Shown: positions 23,909 to 35,985 of the stretch, piece after piece
Layout: each line of letters opens with the position of its first letter
Numbering within the stretch: position 1 is the first letter of the stretch
From: Casuarina equisetifolia
Lineage: Eukaryota > Streptophyta > Magnoliopsida > Fagales > Casuarinaceae
Assembly (NCBI GenBank): GCA_028551475.1
Contig: CM052360.1
Span: 21,708,682-21,772,681 of the forward strand
Length of the DNA: 64,000 bases
Direction of reading: 5' to 3'
Notes under the pieces: generated by a model
Databases searched by the model: none
What the model was told of the DNA's origin: nothing
Seen by the model: the letters and a program-made list of their open reading frames with translations, nothing else
Position numbers and translations under genes: made by a program

Positions 23909-24140
23909 TTTGTGTGATATTTAAAAAATCTATTAAAAAATCATGCAAGTGTGATATTTAAAAAAGCTATTAAAAAATTATGCAAGTGTGATATTTAAAA
24001 AAGCTATTAAAAAATCATGCAAGTGTGATATTTGTGTGATATTTAAAAAATCTATTAAAAAATCATGCAAGTGTGATATTTGTGTGATATTTAAAAAATC
24101 TATTAAAAAATCATGCAAGTGTGATATTTGTGTGATATTT
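23909..24140. repeat. 48-bp / 37-bp tandem repeat at duplication edge
   Basis: Successive units begin TGTGATATTT and end TCATGCAAG. Two are 37 bases and two are 48 bases, the longer form gaining GTGTGATATTT. A partial unit precedes and the last runs into unique sequence. Copy 1 of the segmental duplication (4978 onward) has only one such unit, so the array expanded after or during duplication. Translation of the array (16-residue repeats) is incidental. Confidence 0.88.
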
Positions 24141-26775
24141 AGTAGTAAACTTCGTGGTTTTGCTAAACTATTTGAGCTTACAGCCATATCATGGAAACGG
24201 TGGCATATGGTTTTTTTTTCTGTTTTGACCTTTTACGAGGAGAGGCTAATCTCAGCAAGGTCATGGTGTTATTTACATCGTCTTGGTCTGCACTTTGTGA
24301 GTTCAAATAAATAGGATAGGCGCAACATGGGGGAGAGGGTATAATGAACTTGCGTGCGATTCTTAGGGAAAATCTAGTTTTTTATTCATTTTTGTTTTTG
24401 CTACATAGATTTTAGTTTATACCAATGATCATCACATGATAGCTAGAAACATTTCCCTCTGATGAAGAAGTTTTGTGGGGAAATTTTGCTTCACCAATTT
24501 TTCTGAAGGATAGATCAAGTACACTTAAAAACAACCTCGTAGTTATGATTCATGATTAGAGGACTCCACAGAAATCTGAAGGAAACAGTTATCAACTTTA
24601 ATATAGTCATGTAGCCGTGTAATTGGGTCGTCAACACACCGAGGGGAGGGAATGACTACTGGCTCCGTCGAAGATCTCTTTCGTGTCAATCCAATCCCGT
24701 AAGCAAATTCGTGAAATCCACGTTTTGACCCAAGTGTATTCACCTTGCTAACATAGAGTTCCCTGCGCACATATGATATTAACCCCTGGGATAAGGGGTT
24801 TGTAATTCCAATCTAGTGACAAAGTCACATCAAGCAACTACAATATGTTTTCATTGTCAACACTAGGCTTCCAAGGATGATAGGTAAGGGGCATAAGAAG
24901 ACAAGTGGCCATACCAAGAGTGATTTGGAGGTGGGGTGAGAGAGTGTCACATGTTTATTTATCAAAATAAGTGATTTTTCTAAGGTGATTCTTTTCCTTT
25001 AAGATCATACCACATACCATGTGATGGTAGTAGTTAAACTACAAGACAATTTACCTACACTTTCACATGTTTTAAGTACCAACCAAGGAAGACTTTCACA
25101 CAAAAGTAACAAAACAAAAAGGTTGTTTAATTGGGCATGATCAAATCAATCAATTTGAATCCTTAGCAACAAGTAGAGTCATTTGTCATATTTCACAAAA
25201 TAAACTTTTCAACGACAAGATTTGTCCCATATTGAAAAAGTAAGTAATGATAAAGGGTTTGGTAACTCTACCTAACAGGTATATTGAAAAAGTTTATCCA
25301 GAAATTGATACAAAAAGTCAAAAAATTTATTCCTTTTAAAGAATACTTTTAAACATGATTTACTAAATATGAGATGTTCGTCACGTGGTTCTTAACACGA
25401 TATAAGCTTTCATGATAATATTTTGCTTACAACTAATATGTGCTTCACACTTATCTCAAAGATATTGGTTGTACGTTTTCTACTAGGGGCGTTGTCTTCT
25501 CAATGTAACTTTAACATTATATTATAAAGTTCATTTTTGTCCAAAGATTAACCACAGAGTCGAAAAGTTCTTCTTCCTTGTAGAAAATATTACAGCTTTT
25601 GAAGTTGCTAAACTTTAAACCGTTGTTTTCTGCTGGGGCCTTGTGGTCAACTCCCAATTATGATATATGACTGAATAAAATGACTGTAAGCGTTGGAGAC
25701 TTTGAACTACAAAATTTGACAGCTTTTTAAGTTGTTAAATCTTAAAGTTGATGCTTTCATTTGGAGCTTTTGGTTATACTTCAATTAATAAACCTTGGAA
25801 GCGTGAAGGAAGTGTTAATCCTTACCAGTAATTGTTCGTGAAGTTTCCAACAATACTGCAAATTATTTGCAGTTTATGGAGCAGTCGGATGACAGCGTTG
25901 TCCTTTAGTTCATTGTTCCTTTTATTTATGAAATTAAAAAAACAAAATTCCCAAAAACTACTTCATCAATTTCAACTTGGGTTTTAAGCCACGTGATCAA
26001 GAGCGTGACTTTTTACGAAGTCTTTTATTACGAAATAGAGTAGCCGCCTCCAACAAAGAACAACCAGGGTAAGTTTTCTAGTGAATGCGTGGAACAAAAG
26101 GTGGAGCCCCGTTACCCCACCCCCATCAACCCCAGCAAGTGCTCTGCGGTCTTTCATTCTAGAACTCCATCTACGGCAGTAACCTAGTACCAATGTCCTC
26201 GTACGTATAACTCGCGCCCTATGGTTTCCGACTCTCTGAGATCAAGGTTTTGATTTAGATCAAAATCCTGTTCCTAGGATGCCATGGTCCAGTTTTTGAG
26301 GGCCAGAAACGATGATCATTGCATAATCATATGCTATGTGAAGGATTTTGAGTTGCTGTCACTTTCTTACCTGAGATATGCTAGTGGCCAAATTATGCTG
26401 ATAAATTCACTTTGACCGGAATTACGTTTCTCGACGTCGAAGCGAAGGGCCTTCCGTGTCTTGCGCTATCGTTTTCTTGTAATGACAATTAGAATAGTTT
26501 TCAAGTCCAAAAACTGAAGGCAACAATAAAATGGGGGGATGGGATCCTGATTTATGCTTTATCAAATTCAGAACCCCAAAAGCTCGGAACTCAAAAAGCT
26601 GAGAACTGCACATTTTGACAATTATAATGTGCATAATTTCAAGAGCGAGAAAGTTACCTTTGGAGAAAGAAGCACCGGGGCCCATATAAGTAGAGAGAGC
26701 AGTGCATTATTGTTAGTGACTTTTTATGGAGCCCTCGTCATCCGCACGGGTCATATAAATATATTCATTTGTCAG
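24100..26775 (+). repeat. Segmental duplication, copy 2 (left part)
   Basis: Counterpart of 4978-7676. It ends at TTCATTTGTCAG where the Copia LTR begins. The missing continuation is found inverted at 41307 down to 39.6 kb, beyond the Copia 5' LTR. Confidence 0.85.
25985..26150 (+). repeat. R190 unit in duplication copy 2
   Basis: GAGTAGCCGCCTCCAACAAA and TTTTCTAGTGAATGCGTGG; twin of 6905-7060. Confidence 0.7.
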
Positions 26776-27316
26776 AGTTAAACAATAAAATCCTTGAGAA
26801 ATTAATTTAATTTCTCAAGTACATGAAGAACATGAAGAACCCTAAATAATATGTGAAATTGTGTATTTAGAATTCAATGAAAAGATTGTACAAAATGATG
26901 TCTAATTTATAGACATTTCGGTGCTATATACAAGAGGAAATATAAACCCTATATCAATCTAGTCTAATTACATGATTAAGAATCATCTAGGTTTTGGAAA
27001 GAATTGAAAATCCTATTTGAATGTTTTGCTATCGTGGTTGGTGTGTTATGAACCTGGCCATGATTGGATAGCTTGGAGGAGGTGTGCGATCTTGGATGAG
27101 AAATGAAACATTTTTGATGAGGTTTTCCCAGCCAGCAATGTGTAGATTTGGTAAGAGTTTTCGGAGAGAAAAGCTACGCATCAGGGAAGCAAGGTGCAGG
27201 GCTGACATGGCCTTGAGCTGCCATGTGGTCTTGTGACTATTTAGTTAGTGTTAGCATGGTGACATGTGGTGCTGACGTGGTGACATTGACATGGATGGCT
27301 AACGTGTCTCTTAACA
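26776..27316 (-). repeat. Copia 3' LTR
   Basis: 541 bases, minus strand, from TGTTAAGAGACACG to TTTTATTGTTTAACT. It aligns along its whole length with the LTR at 41308-41847, with many transitions. The polypurine tract abuts it at 27317. Outer flank GTCAG. Confidence 0.9.
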
Positions 27317-28167
27317 CCCCCTTGCAAGCTAAAGGATCGCAACAAACTGTAAGCTTGTTTTGAAGAGTGGCGAAACGAAAGGATGACAAACCTTTGGTAA
27401 AGATGTTAGCAGGTTAATCCACAAATGAGATAAAATGGATATGAAGTTTGTGATTCTTAACTCTTTCACGAACGAAATGAAAGTCAATTTCCACATGTTT
27501 GGTGTAGGTGTGAAAAACAGGATTTGTGGATAGATAGAGTGCAAAAAGGTTGTCACACCATAAGGTTGGAGAAGTAGAGAGAGGATGCTTCAAGTCTCTT
27601 AGAAACACTTCAATCTAGATAAGTTCAGCAACAATGTCAGCCAAAGATTTGAATTTAGCTTCGGTGCTAGAGCGAGCAATAATTTTCTGCTTGAGTGAAA
27701 TCCATGAGATGAGGTTGGATCCAAGGAAGGTATAGAATCTGCCTATGGATCGGCAGTCGTCACAATCTCCTGCCCATCCAGCATTAGAGTATGCATGAAG
27801 TTGAGGAGAGGAGGATTTGGTAAGGAGAATCCCATAAAGAGGTGTATCTGCAAGAAATCTTAAAATACATTTGACAAAAATCCAATGAGTGCTTATGGGT
27901 GCATGCATATATTGACAAGCAGTATTAACCACATAAGCAATGTTGGGGGGGGGGGGTAAGTGTGAGATATTGAAGGGTGGCTACAATACTATGATATTAA
28001 GTAGGTTTGAGCATCAGCTTACCATCATGAATAGATGGTGGGGAGCAAGTGGTGCATGGAGTTAATACACCACGAGCATCACTCATGTTAGCACAGTTGA
28101 GAATTTCATGTACAAATTTGGCCTGATGTAAAAGAAGGCCAGTAGGGGTGGTGAAAGCTTTTATGCC
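26776..28167 (-). mobile_element. Copia retrotransposon, 3' half (RT end, RNase H, 3' LTR)
   Basis: Minus-strand coding pieces in order: GIKAFTTPTGLLLHQAKFVH (end of RT), then RNase H marks HAYSNAGWAGDCDDCRSI, SWISLKQKIIARSSTEAKF and LWCDNLFALYLSTNP, then a final HTKHVEID-like block with a residue change. A polypurine tract CTTGCAAGGGGG and the LTR follow. Stops and shifts show it is dead. Sequence upstream of GIKAF is not Copia, so the element is cut exactly there. The matching 5' half lies at 41308-45115. Confidence 0.88.
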
Positions 28168-28879
28168 ATGGAGCTTATTACAGCTTACGATCATTCAATT
28201 CACCATTTTCTGGGGATTATGCAAAATGTTCCCTCCTGTGAGAAAAGCTCTAAAGATGAAAATGATCATTCAACCAGTTCGTCCATTAGAATGGGACACC
28301 ACACGTCCGAAAGAATCCTTGTGACAACCTAGGATCGTGTGCTCTAGGGCAAGCCAATATACGACTCACACAAGGATGCTTTGGCCATATTTGCCAACAT
28401 GTTGAGATAGTTGTGTGGGAGTGCATAGAAGGTAGAGAAGAAGCAACAGACCCAACGTGCACAAACAATAGTACAGGAGTTTTCCCATTTAATTATAGAC
28501 CTCAAATGGGAAAATAGGGACAGGTATATCAGGTTTTGATCAAATTATCATGTCTTTGGATTATACTTAGTGTTTTTTGTTACTGTCAATGTTTTAGTAG
28601 GACATCTTTGTTGAATGTGGATATATTTTCTTCTTTTAATAATCAAGTTTAAGTAAAAGAACATATCTTTGCAGCAAGATAACAAAAATTTAAATTTATA
28701 TGTGATATTGCCATTAATTTGATTTTTATGACTTACATATACTTAAGAGTAATGAAATATAACAAAAAGGATGGTTGTTTTTTATTATTAGCTTATCATC
28801 TTTATATATATATATATATATGTTTAAATGATTCATTTTTTAATACATAATTTATAAGAGAAAGTAAAAATGAGAAATG
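28168..28879. other. AT-rich DNA with a (TA)n run
   Basis: Left end of the proposed inverted segment. A (TA)n microsatellite sits at about 28803-28822. A stretch at 28250-28330 distantly resembles 32630-32710 (TGATCATTCAACCA), but no gene is recognisable. Confidence 0.45.
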
Positions 28880-29121
28880 GGGACTAGTGTAATGAATTTT
28901 AAACTTTGGAATAAAGTACTTTTAGGATGTATGTTTTAGAATCTTATTAATCTTCTAGACTCTTCTTTATAAAGTAAATGGATTTATAATACAAAATATT
29001 GAACAAAAAAAATCCAATAATGTAGCCTGATATAAAAGGTTTTATTGTTTGGAGTTAAAGAAGTCTCATCAAATTAAGGCCTATACTTACCTTAATTTTT
29101 TATAAGTCTATATATTACTGC

Positions 29122-29136
29122 AAAGAAATTTATAAA
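29122..29136. repeat. Target-site duplication, left (LINE at 29137)
   Basis: AAAGAAATTTATAAA, identical to 31474-31488 on the other side of the LINE. Confidence 0.88.
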
Positions 29137-31473
29137 GAGGGCACAAAATAGGATCAACAAACTAGTATTGGAAGATGGATTAGTTATCACAGAAGAAGAA
29201 GACTTGAGAACTGCTATTATTTCATATTATAAGTGTATTCTTAGTAATGCTAGAAGTACCTTCACTGACTTTGAAAGGTACACATCCTTGTTCCATGATG
29301 ATGTAAGTGCACTTCTTACTCCAATAAGTTTTGAACGTTCAGATGTCATTAAAACTTTTTTGGGAATTCATAATTTTAAATCTCCTGGACTAGATGGATA
29401 TAATAGCTTATTCTATAAGAAAGCTTGGCCTATCATTGGAAGAGATGTAGAGGATGCTATACTAGAGTTTTTCTCCTTTAGAAAGTTGTTGAAGGCTATC
29501 AATTCTACATTGTTATCTTTAATACCTAAGGTGCCCAATCTTAATTGTAATAAAGATTACCAACCCATCGCATGTTGCAATGTTATCTACAAAATTATAT
29601 CCAAGATGTTAGTTGAAAAGTTGAGTGTCATTCACCCTACAATGATAAGCCAAAACCAAACTACTTTCATTAAAGGACGTCAACTTTTTGAGAATATTAT
29701 ACTTTGTTAGGAACTACTTCATAATTATCACAAGAGTGACAAAGATAAGTGTGTGGCCATGAAAATTAATCTTATGAAAGCATATGATATGGTTAAGTGG
29801 GAAGCGATATTAGGAGTGTTGAAAGCTATTAATACTCCCCACTACTTCGTTGATCTTATCGGTGAGTGTATTACTATAACAAGATTTTCAGTAAATTTCG
29901 ATGAAGAACATGTAGGTTACTTTAAAGGTACCAATGGATTAAGACAAGGGGACCCATTATCCCCATATTTATTTGTACTGGTTATGGAGATACTTAATAA
30001 GATTATTATTGCAAAGACCTCTATATTAACTTTTAAGTTTCATTGGCACTGCAAGCATGAAAGAATCACTTATTTGTGCTTTGCTGATGATTTATTCCTT
30101 TTCTGCCATGGAGATATAGAGTTAGTGATTTGTCTTGTAGAAGCTTTAGAGAAATTTGCTAAACTCACTGGTTTACGTTTCAATCCAAGTAAATGCCAAA
30201 TGTACTTCTTAGGGTTATCAGAATAAGAACAACTTCTTATCCTAGATCACATACCTTTCCCTATGGGTACACTCCCTATTCGATATCTTGGAGTTCTTTT
30301 GATTACAAAAAGACTCACTCATGCTGATTGTAAAAGTCTAACAGATAAAATATTTGAAAGAATAGAAGGTTGGGGACTGAAACATCTTAGCTTTGCAGGA
30401 AGGTTACAATTGGCAAAATCAGTCTTAATTTCCACATGTACATTTTAGATGCAAGTTTTCTTACTGCTGAAGCAAAAAATTTATGAGATTAAGAAAAGAA
30501 TTAGGAACTTTCTATGGGCAAGTACTACAGATACAAAACACTCCTACAAAGTTGTTTGGCAAATAGTTTGCTCACCAAAGAAGGAAGGGGGATTAGGATT
30601 ACCAAATCTGAAACTTTGGAATAAAGTCCTTTTGGGACATATGCTTTGGAAACTCATCCATCTTCCAAACACTTCATTATGGAGTAAATAGATCCATAGT
30701 ACAAAATGTAAAAGAATTTCGGTAATGCAGCTTAATATCAAAGGCACCATGGCATGGAGTTGGAAAGGCCTTCTCAAACTTAGGCCTACACTTACTCAGA
30801 TTATTTATACGTCTACTTATTGTTGTAAATAAATTTATCAAGACCTTCAACCAGTCATTGAAAAAGTAGATTGGTATGATTTAATTTGGATAGGGGGCGT
30901 TTGCAAATATAATTTTATTGGATGGCTAGTTTGTCAAGATCGACTCTCTACAACAGAAAGAATGGTATTATGACTTCCTTTAGTTAACTTATATTGTGAC
31001 TTTTGTCAGTCCCATGTTGAAAATAGGAGTCATCTCTTTTTTGAATGTCCATGGACAATGATGGTTTGGAAGACTATCCTTGCTCCGAATGGAATTTGAC
31101 GTCATATTGGAGGATGGAATGAAAAACTGCAATGGATGATTAGAGCAACTAAAGGAAAGGATTTGGCTACAAAGCTTCTTAAAATATTATTTTTAGCTTG
31201 TATTTATTACATATGGACAGAACAAAATAGAAGACGATTTCAACATAGAATAGTCGACATTCCGATCCTTTTGGCTAAAGTATGGAAAACTATACGAAAG
31301 AGCTTCTTTATTTCAAAATGTAAAATCCTCACAGGGAAATGTCATTTTGAGTGAGATTTGGAGGTTTCCAGAATCCATCTTTTCATAGTTGTTGAAAATT
31401 GTAATGCTGGGATATGTCCCTTTGCTTTTGTACACTACTTTATATTAATGCAAACTTACATTTCAACCAAAAA
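29137..31473 (+). mobile_element. 5'-truncated L1 LINE with RT and zf-RVT domains
   Basis: One frame runs 29168-30691 with only four in-frame stops (29708, 30224, 30446, 30689). It shows FKSPGLDGYNSLFYKKAWPI, INLMKAYDMVKW (the first motif-A Asp is Asn here), GLRQGDPLSPYLFVLVMEIL, the active-site CFADDLFLFCHGD, and GLPNLKLWNKVLLG. After a frameshift come CDFCQSHVENRSHLFFECPW and IYYIWTEQNRRRFQHR of the zf-RVT region. The endonuclease and ORF1 are missing. It ends with an A-rich tail and is bounded by a 15-base target duplication (29122-29136 and 31474-31488). Dead copy but relatively young. Confidence 0.9.
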
Positions 31474-31488
31474 AAAGAAATTTATAAA
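31474..31488. repeat. Target-site duplication, right (LINE at 29137)
   Basis: AAAGAAATTTATAAA follows the A tail of the inner LINE and rejoins the interrupted older LINE. Confidence 0.88.
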
Positions 31489-32115
31489 ACCATTAGTTAG
31501 TTAATAAAGAAGTGGAATAGTATAATCTAATTTGGATTGGTGGGATTAATAAACATAATTTCATTTAATTGTTAGTTTGTCAAGATTGACTTTCTATAAT
31601 AAAAGAAATGATACAATAACACCTTTTTAGTTAACTTATATTAAAATTTCTGCCAAACCCATATTGAAAATAGTCATTATCTTTTTTTTTAATGTATATG
31701 AATAAGAATTATTTGGAATACTATCTTTGTTCATAATGGAATTTGACATCATATTAGAGAATAAAAGAAAAAACTATAATGGGTGGTTAAAGTAATTAAA
31801 TGAAAGGATTTGTGTTCAAAACCTTTTAAGATGTTTTTTTTTAATTTGCATTTACTATATATGAGCAAAATGAAATAAAAGAAAAATTCAAAACAAAATA
31901 GTAGACACGTCAATCCTAGTGGCTAAAGTAAGAAACATTATACCAAGGAGAACTTTTTTATTTCAAGATATTAAATCTTTATAGGAAAATATCATTTTGA
32001 ATTAGATTTAAAGGCTTCTAACCTCCTTTTTATAGTTTTTGTAATCTTTGTTATGTTGAGATAAATCCTTACACTTTTATACATTATTTTTTTTATTAAT
32101 ACAAGCTTATATTTC

Positions 32116-33600
32116 TACCAAAAAAAATGTAAACATTTTGAACAATTTGGTTATAACTAAATTTTGTTGCCTTTACAATATTAGCCAAACTTAATGAGCA
32201 CCTTAGCCTAATCAATTAGCTTAGAAGTTATGTTAAAGGCATATGTCACTTCAATAATTCTAGGAACATTGTCAAGGTCGAAAATCTCAACTTTTTGAAC
32301 AATTAGTTACCAAATTCTATAACTGGAAGCTAAGGGTTTTTTTTTTATTTTAAATTATGTATTTTTCCTGTAATTATGACATTGAGTTACTTTAGTTTTT
32401 TATTAGTATGGTTCTCCTTAGAGAAATGGTGATTGCAAGACAAGCACAATAAGGCGCGGTGGGCAAACAAAGAAAGCTTGCTTTTTCTAAAACCTTTTAA
32501 AAAAAAAAACCAAAAAACAAAAAGACAAAAAGGAAAAAAAAAATACAACGACAACAACAAAAGAGAATAACCCCTTCTTTTTGTGCTCTATCTTTTCATA
32601 CCCCGACAATAAGGAAAACTTTAAGCATCGGCGTGATCATTCAACCACTGAGTAACTGCGTTTCCATTGACACGGGACGCCACCCACTGGAACACAGCCC
32701 AAGAATGCTCGTAACAAGCTCGGATTGGGATTTGAACTGTTCGATATACCTTTTCACATCTACATGTAAAAGACAAAAATGCCAGATAAAGTATGATAAA
32801 AATTTACTTATTACTAGCGTCACTAGGCTTTTTGAATCCCAAGTCTCCCAAAGGGCAATGTTGCAGTAGTAGAAAAGTTGTAAGAGAAAATCTCTTGATT
32901 TATTGATAGTTTCCATTTATAATTTTATCTTGATTAAGCAAATCATATCTTGAAACGAGGGCTACTTGACTTGTGACAAATTGTTTATCTTCCAAATGAT
33001 ATCTTGCTACCGCAGGGCATATTTGTGAATGACTATTGTTTAAATAAAAATTACCTCATGAGAATACTTAAATGTATCCAACTATTCTTAATTATTATTA
33101 ATGTTAAAACTAAATAAAAAAATGGGACATCTAAGATGAACATGCTAAAATGTATAAAGTACTTGTAAATCACAAAATATAATTAGTTATTTTGCATGGT
33201 CATTTCGTTGTAAGTTACATTGTTTTCAAGTTATAATGTAGTGGTTTACGTAATAAAAATAATCGTCATGTTCTAATTTTGAAATAAACCTGAAAATATT
33301 TTACTTTTAAAAGAAAGTAAAAGAAAGAAGATAATAGAAAAAGAAAATAAAAAAGAAAGAAGGTTAAAGTGTTGCTCAATTATCCATGGAAGGATAGTTT
33401 TAATACCATATCCACGGGGGGGACTGATCGCCAGACCGAGGCCAGGCAAGAGTTCTTATCATGAGAGCACGGGATCTCCAATCGATATGAAGTAGTAAAG
33501 ACCTAATGGGCCAGGTGATTTTCCTCGTGGAAATACCATACTTACTGGCAGCTCAAAACTCTAGCCCGGAACCAGAGCCCTTACTTCTATTTTTACTTTA
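32116..33600. other. AT-rich DNA, no gene seen
   Basis: 32835-32890 is an inverted relative of about 46345-46395 (GCAACATTGCCCTTT, TACAACTTTTCT). 33420-33600 is less AT-rich (ACCGAGGCCAGGCAAGAG) but has no recognisable frame. Confidence 0.4.
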
Positions 33601-33604
33601 CTAA

Positions 33605-33900
33605 AAATCAAAATGCCATGTGCTCAATGAAAACTGGGAAAGCCCTTGGTCCTAATGATTATAACGTTAGCTTCTTCAAAGTCTCATAGAATATTGTGGG
33701 AGATGATGTATTGAACGTCATCTAATCCTTCTTAACATCAGATCACATGCTTAGAGACTTGACTTAAAAAACCTTGATCTCAGGGAACCAGAAGGCTTAG
33801 AAGCCTATAGGCTCTGCGAGTTATACATATGGAGCATTGCCATAGATGAAGTTCTATAAAGAGAGACCACAGAGTCTTGCCACGACATTATTGATGGGTG
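33605..33900 (+). pseudogene. LINE RT fragment, inverted twin of 3640-3960
   Basis: Reads MKTGKALGPNDYNVSFFKVS, stop, NIVGDDVLNVI: the start of an L1 RT domain with stops. Then it continues into the sequence found just after the R190 units at 3.64-3.8 kb (CATAGATGAAGTTCTATA), in opposite orientation. Confidence 0.65.
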
Positions 33901-34139
33901 TCACGAACCTAGGTCTAAAATCGTGCTCTTGCAACACAAAATAATCACGGATGAACACAAAATACTAAATTATATTAAAAAGCAAGCTGAATAACAACAT
34001 ACAAGAAAAAAGTAATATACAACTAGCTTCCCAATTGACTAGGTTTTAGATATTTTTCAAAATTACTTAATTTTTTTAATTAAAATAATTTAAAAAATAT
34101 ACCATTATCAATTAAGACTAAATATCTTATTTAGCATAC

Positions 34140-34510
34140 CCAAGCTGACAAGGGGCTGATGCGATTCCAGCTTTTGTCCCACGCATTTACTAGAACACCT
34201 AACCTGTCGTTCTTTTCTGGAGGCGGCTGCTCCTGCACCGTAACGAGGACAAATATGTAGTAAGTCGCCCTCTTTACTACGTGGCCCAAAGATGCCCTCG
34301 TGGGCCAATTGTTTGAGATTTCGGTCATAACTTTTATTAACTGATGGGGTTGATGGGATTCCAGGTTTTGTGCCACGCATTTTCTAGAACACCTACCCTG
34401 GTAGTTCTTTTGTGGAGGCGGCTGCGCTTGCTCTGTAATGAAGGCCAAGTACGTAGCGAGTCACCTCTTTTGCTACATGGGTTGATGATGCCTGGTGGGG
34501 CCATTGGTTG
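34140..34510 (-). repeat. R190 units, inverted (two)
   Basis: Complement of the R190 marks: GGAGGCGGCTGC twice and ATTCCAGCTTTTGTCCCACG. All R190 units outside 28.2-45.1 kb point the other way. Confidence 0.72.
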
Positions 34511-34955
34511 TACCCTTCTTTTTTTGCTTTTCACAAATAGTTGTACAGATAAGAAATATAATTTTTTTTTAGGATCAATAATAAAAATTAAGACTAATAG
34601 TTAAGTAAGAGAATTATTAACTTTTATAAATGTAAAGCTAGAAAGAAGGTTGAATTCGCGAGTCTTCCTCCACGCAAAAAGATGAGAAAGCATTATCCAA
34701 ACTTCTGCAGGGAGAATCAAGTTAACACGCATGACCAAGATCTTTGAGCTTGTGATCAAAGACCATAAAGACAAGAGTATCATTATGCTTCCAATGTCCA
34801 TACTCTGGATTAGCCTTCTCTACACCATTTATTTAAATGAGATGCCAAGGATGTGTGATTTTACCCATGAGAAAAGTGAACAGTCTTTGAATTTGCACTG
34901 GAGATTTAACTTGAGAAACTCATGAAAGATAGTTGTTCTTGTTTGATTTGCATAA
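34511..34955 (+). pseudogene. Inverted copy of the 19.63-19.87 kb gene fragment
   Basis: Same LPPRK..RKH and ELVIKD peptide marks, on the plus strand, followed by an open frame to about 34925. The identity of the source gene is unknown. Confidence 0.35.
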
Positions 34956-35985
34956 ATGACTTGCTTAGCCTGCATTAGCTCTCGTAAGTTTTGTAGACTT
35001 AGGATTGCAAAATGTTATCGCTTTTCAAGCTGTCAAACTTTAAACTGTTGTTTTCATTTGGGGCTTCTTGCTTAGCTCCCCATTATGCTATATGTCTAAA
35101 TAAAATGTCTATAAGCTTTTGTAGACTTTGGACTGCAAAATGTTGTCATTTTTCAAGTTGCTAAACCTTAGACAGGTGTTTTCATTTGGAGCTTTCTAAT
35201 CATAAATTTTATTTAAATAATTTTCAATAACTTGGCATTTTAGTTTGTTATAACGAAAAAAATAATAAGAAGCTTCATTGTATAAGATCGATGACAATAA
35301 ATGGGGTTGAGAAACCCTTTCCTTCTAGTGGAAGAATCTTAAAATAAGACTCCCAAAAGGTTTGATACAATATAATTCCCACGTTTTCTATCTCGCACTA
35401 TTTCTCTCCATTGGTCTTTGTCTCTCCCTCTTTTGATTTAAAATATAATTAAAAAACTATTAATAATTATAAAAAAGGGTGAGGATTCATTCTAAAATCT
35501 TTAAGTATTAAGTGAAAGAAAAAACCTTTATATTTATAAGGTTGAAGGCCTTCTTTTCACTTTTAATGTATGATAATATTCACCTTTAAAATTTTTCCTC
35601 GTATGTATACTAGCATAAATATTGTACATGGAAAGAAGCTTAAGTTTCAGATATGAAGGATTATAAAATAGAGACTCATTTTTTTCTTTAATATCATATT
35701 AAAGCATAAGAGTTTATCCTAAAACATTAAGTATAAGTGAAAAAGTTTCAATACTTAAAAGGCTAAAAGTTTTTCTTTTTACTTTTACTGTAAAAAAATA
35801 TCTACCTTTGAAAATAATATTTCACTTGCCCTTCTCTCTCTCTCTCAATGCATGTGCAGACCTATATGTTAACATATTTATATACTTATACTGTTGGCGC
35901 TGGTGACAACCGCAGAATTAACAATGAACCTTTTGCTATTTGAATAAAAAAGTCACTAATAATGATGTACCATTTTTATTATTAT
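34956..35985 (-). repeat. RM module, inverted copy
   Basis: Complement of 7780-8760: begins with the RM end motif (AGCTCTCGTAAGTTTTGTAG) and runs to CTGTTGGCGCTGGTGACAAC and AGTCACTAATAATGATG. Non-coding. Confidence 0.75.

Larger units (their letters stand above)
28880..32115 (+). mobile_element. Old LINE 3' fragment split by a younger LINE
   Basis: 28880-29136 matches 30605-30845 of the inner LINE, and 31474-32115 continues the same match (31500 onward parallels 30840-31470). The two parts are thus one decayed, 5'-truncated L1 copy interrupted at 29137-31473. It ends with ACAAGCTTATATTTCTACC plus an A run. Confidence 0.78.

Noticed and set aside
23909-24140. CRISPR-like array
   Set aside because: Units are contiguous with no variable spacers and belong to plant nuclear repeat DNA; it is a minisatellite.
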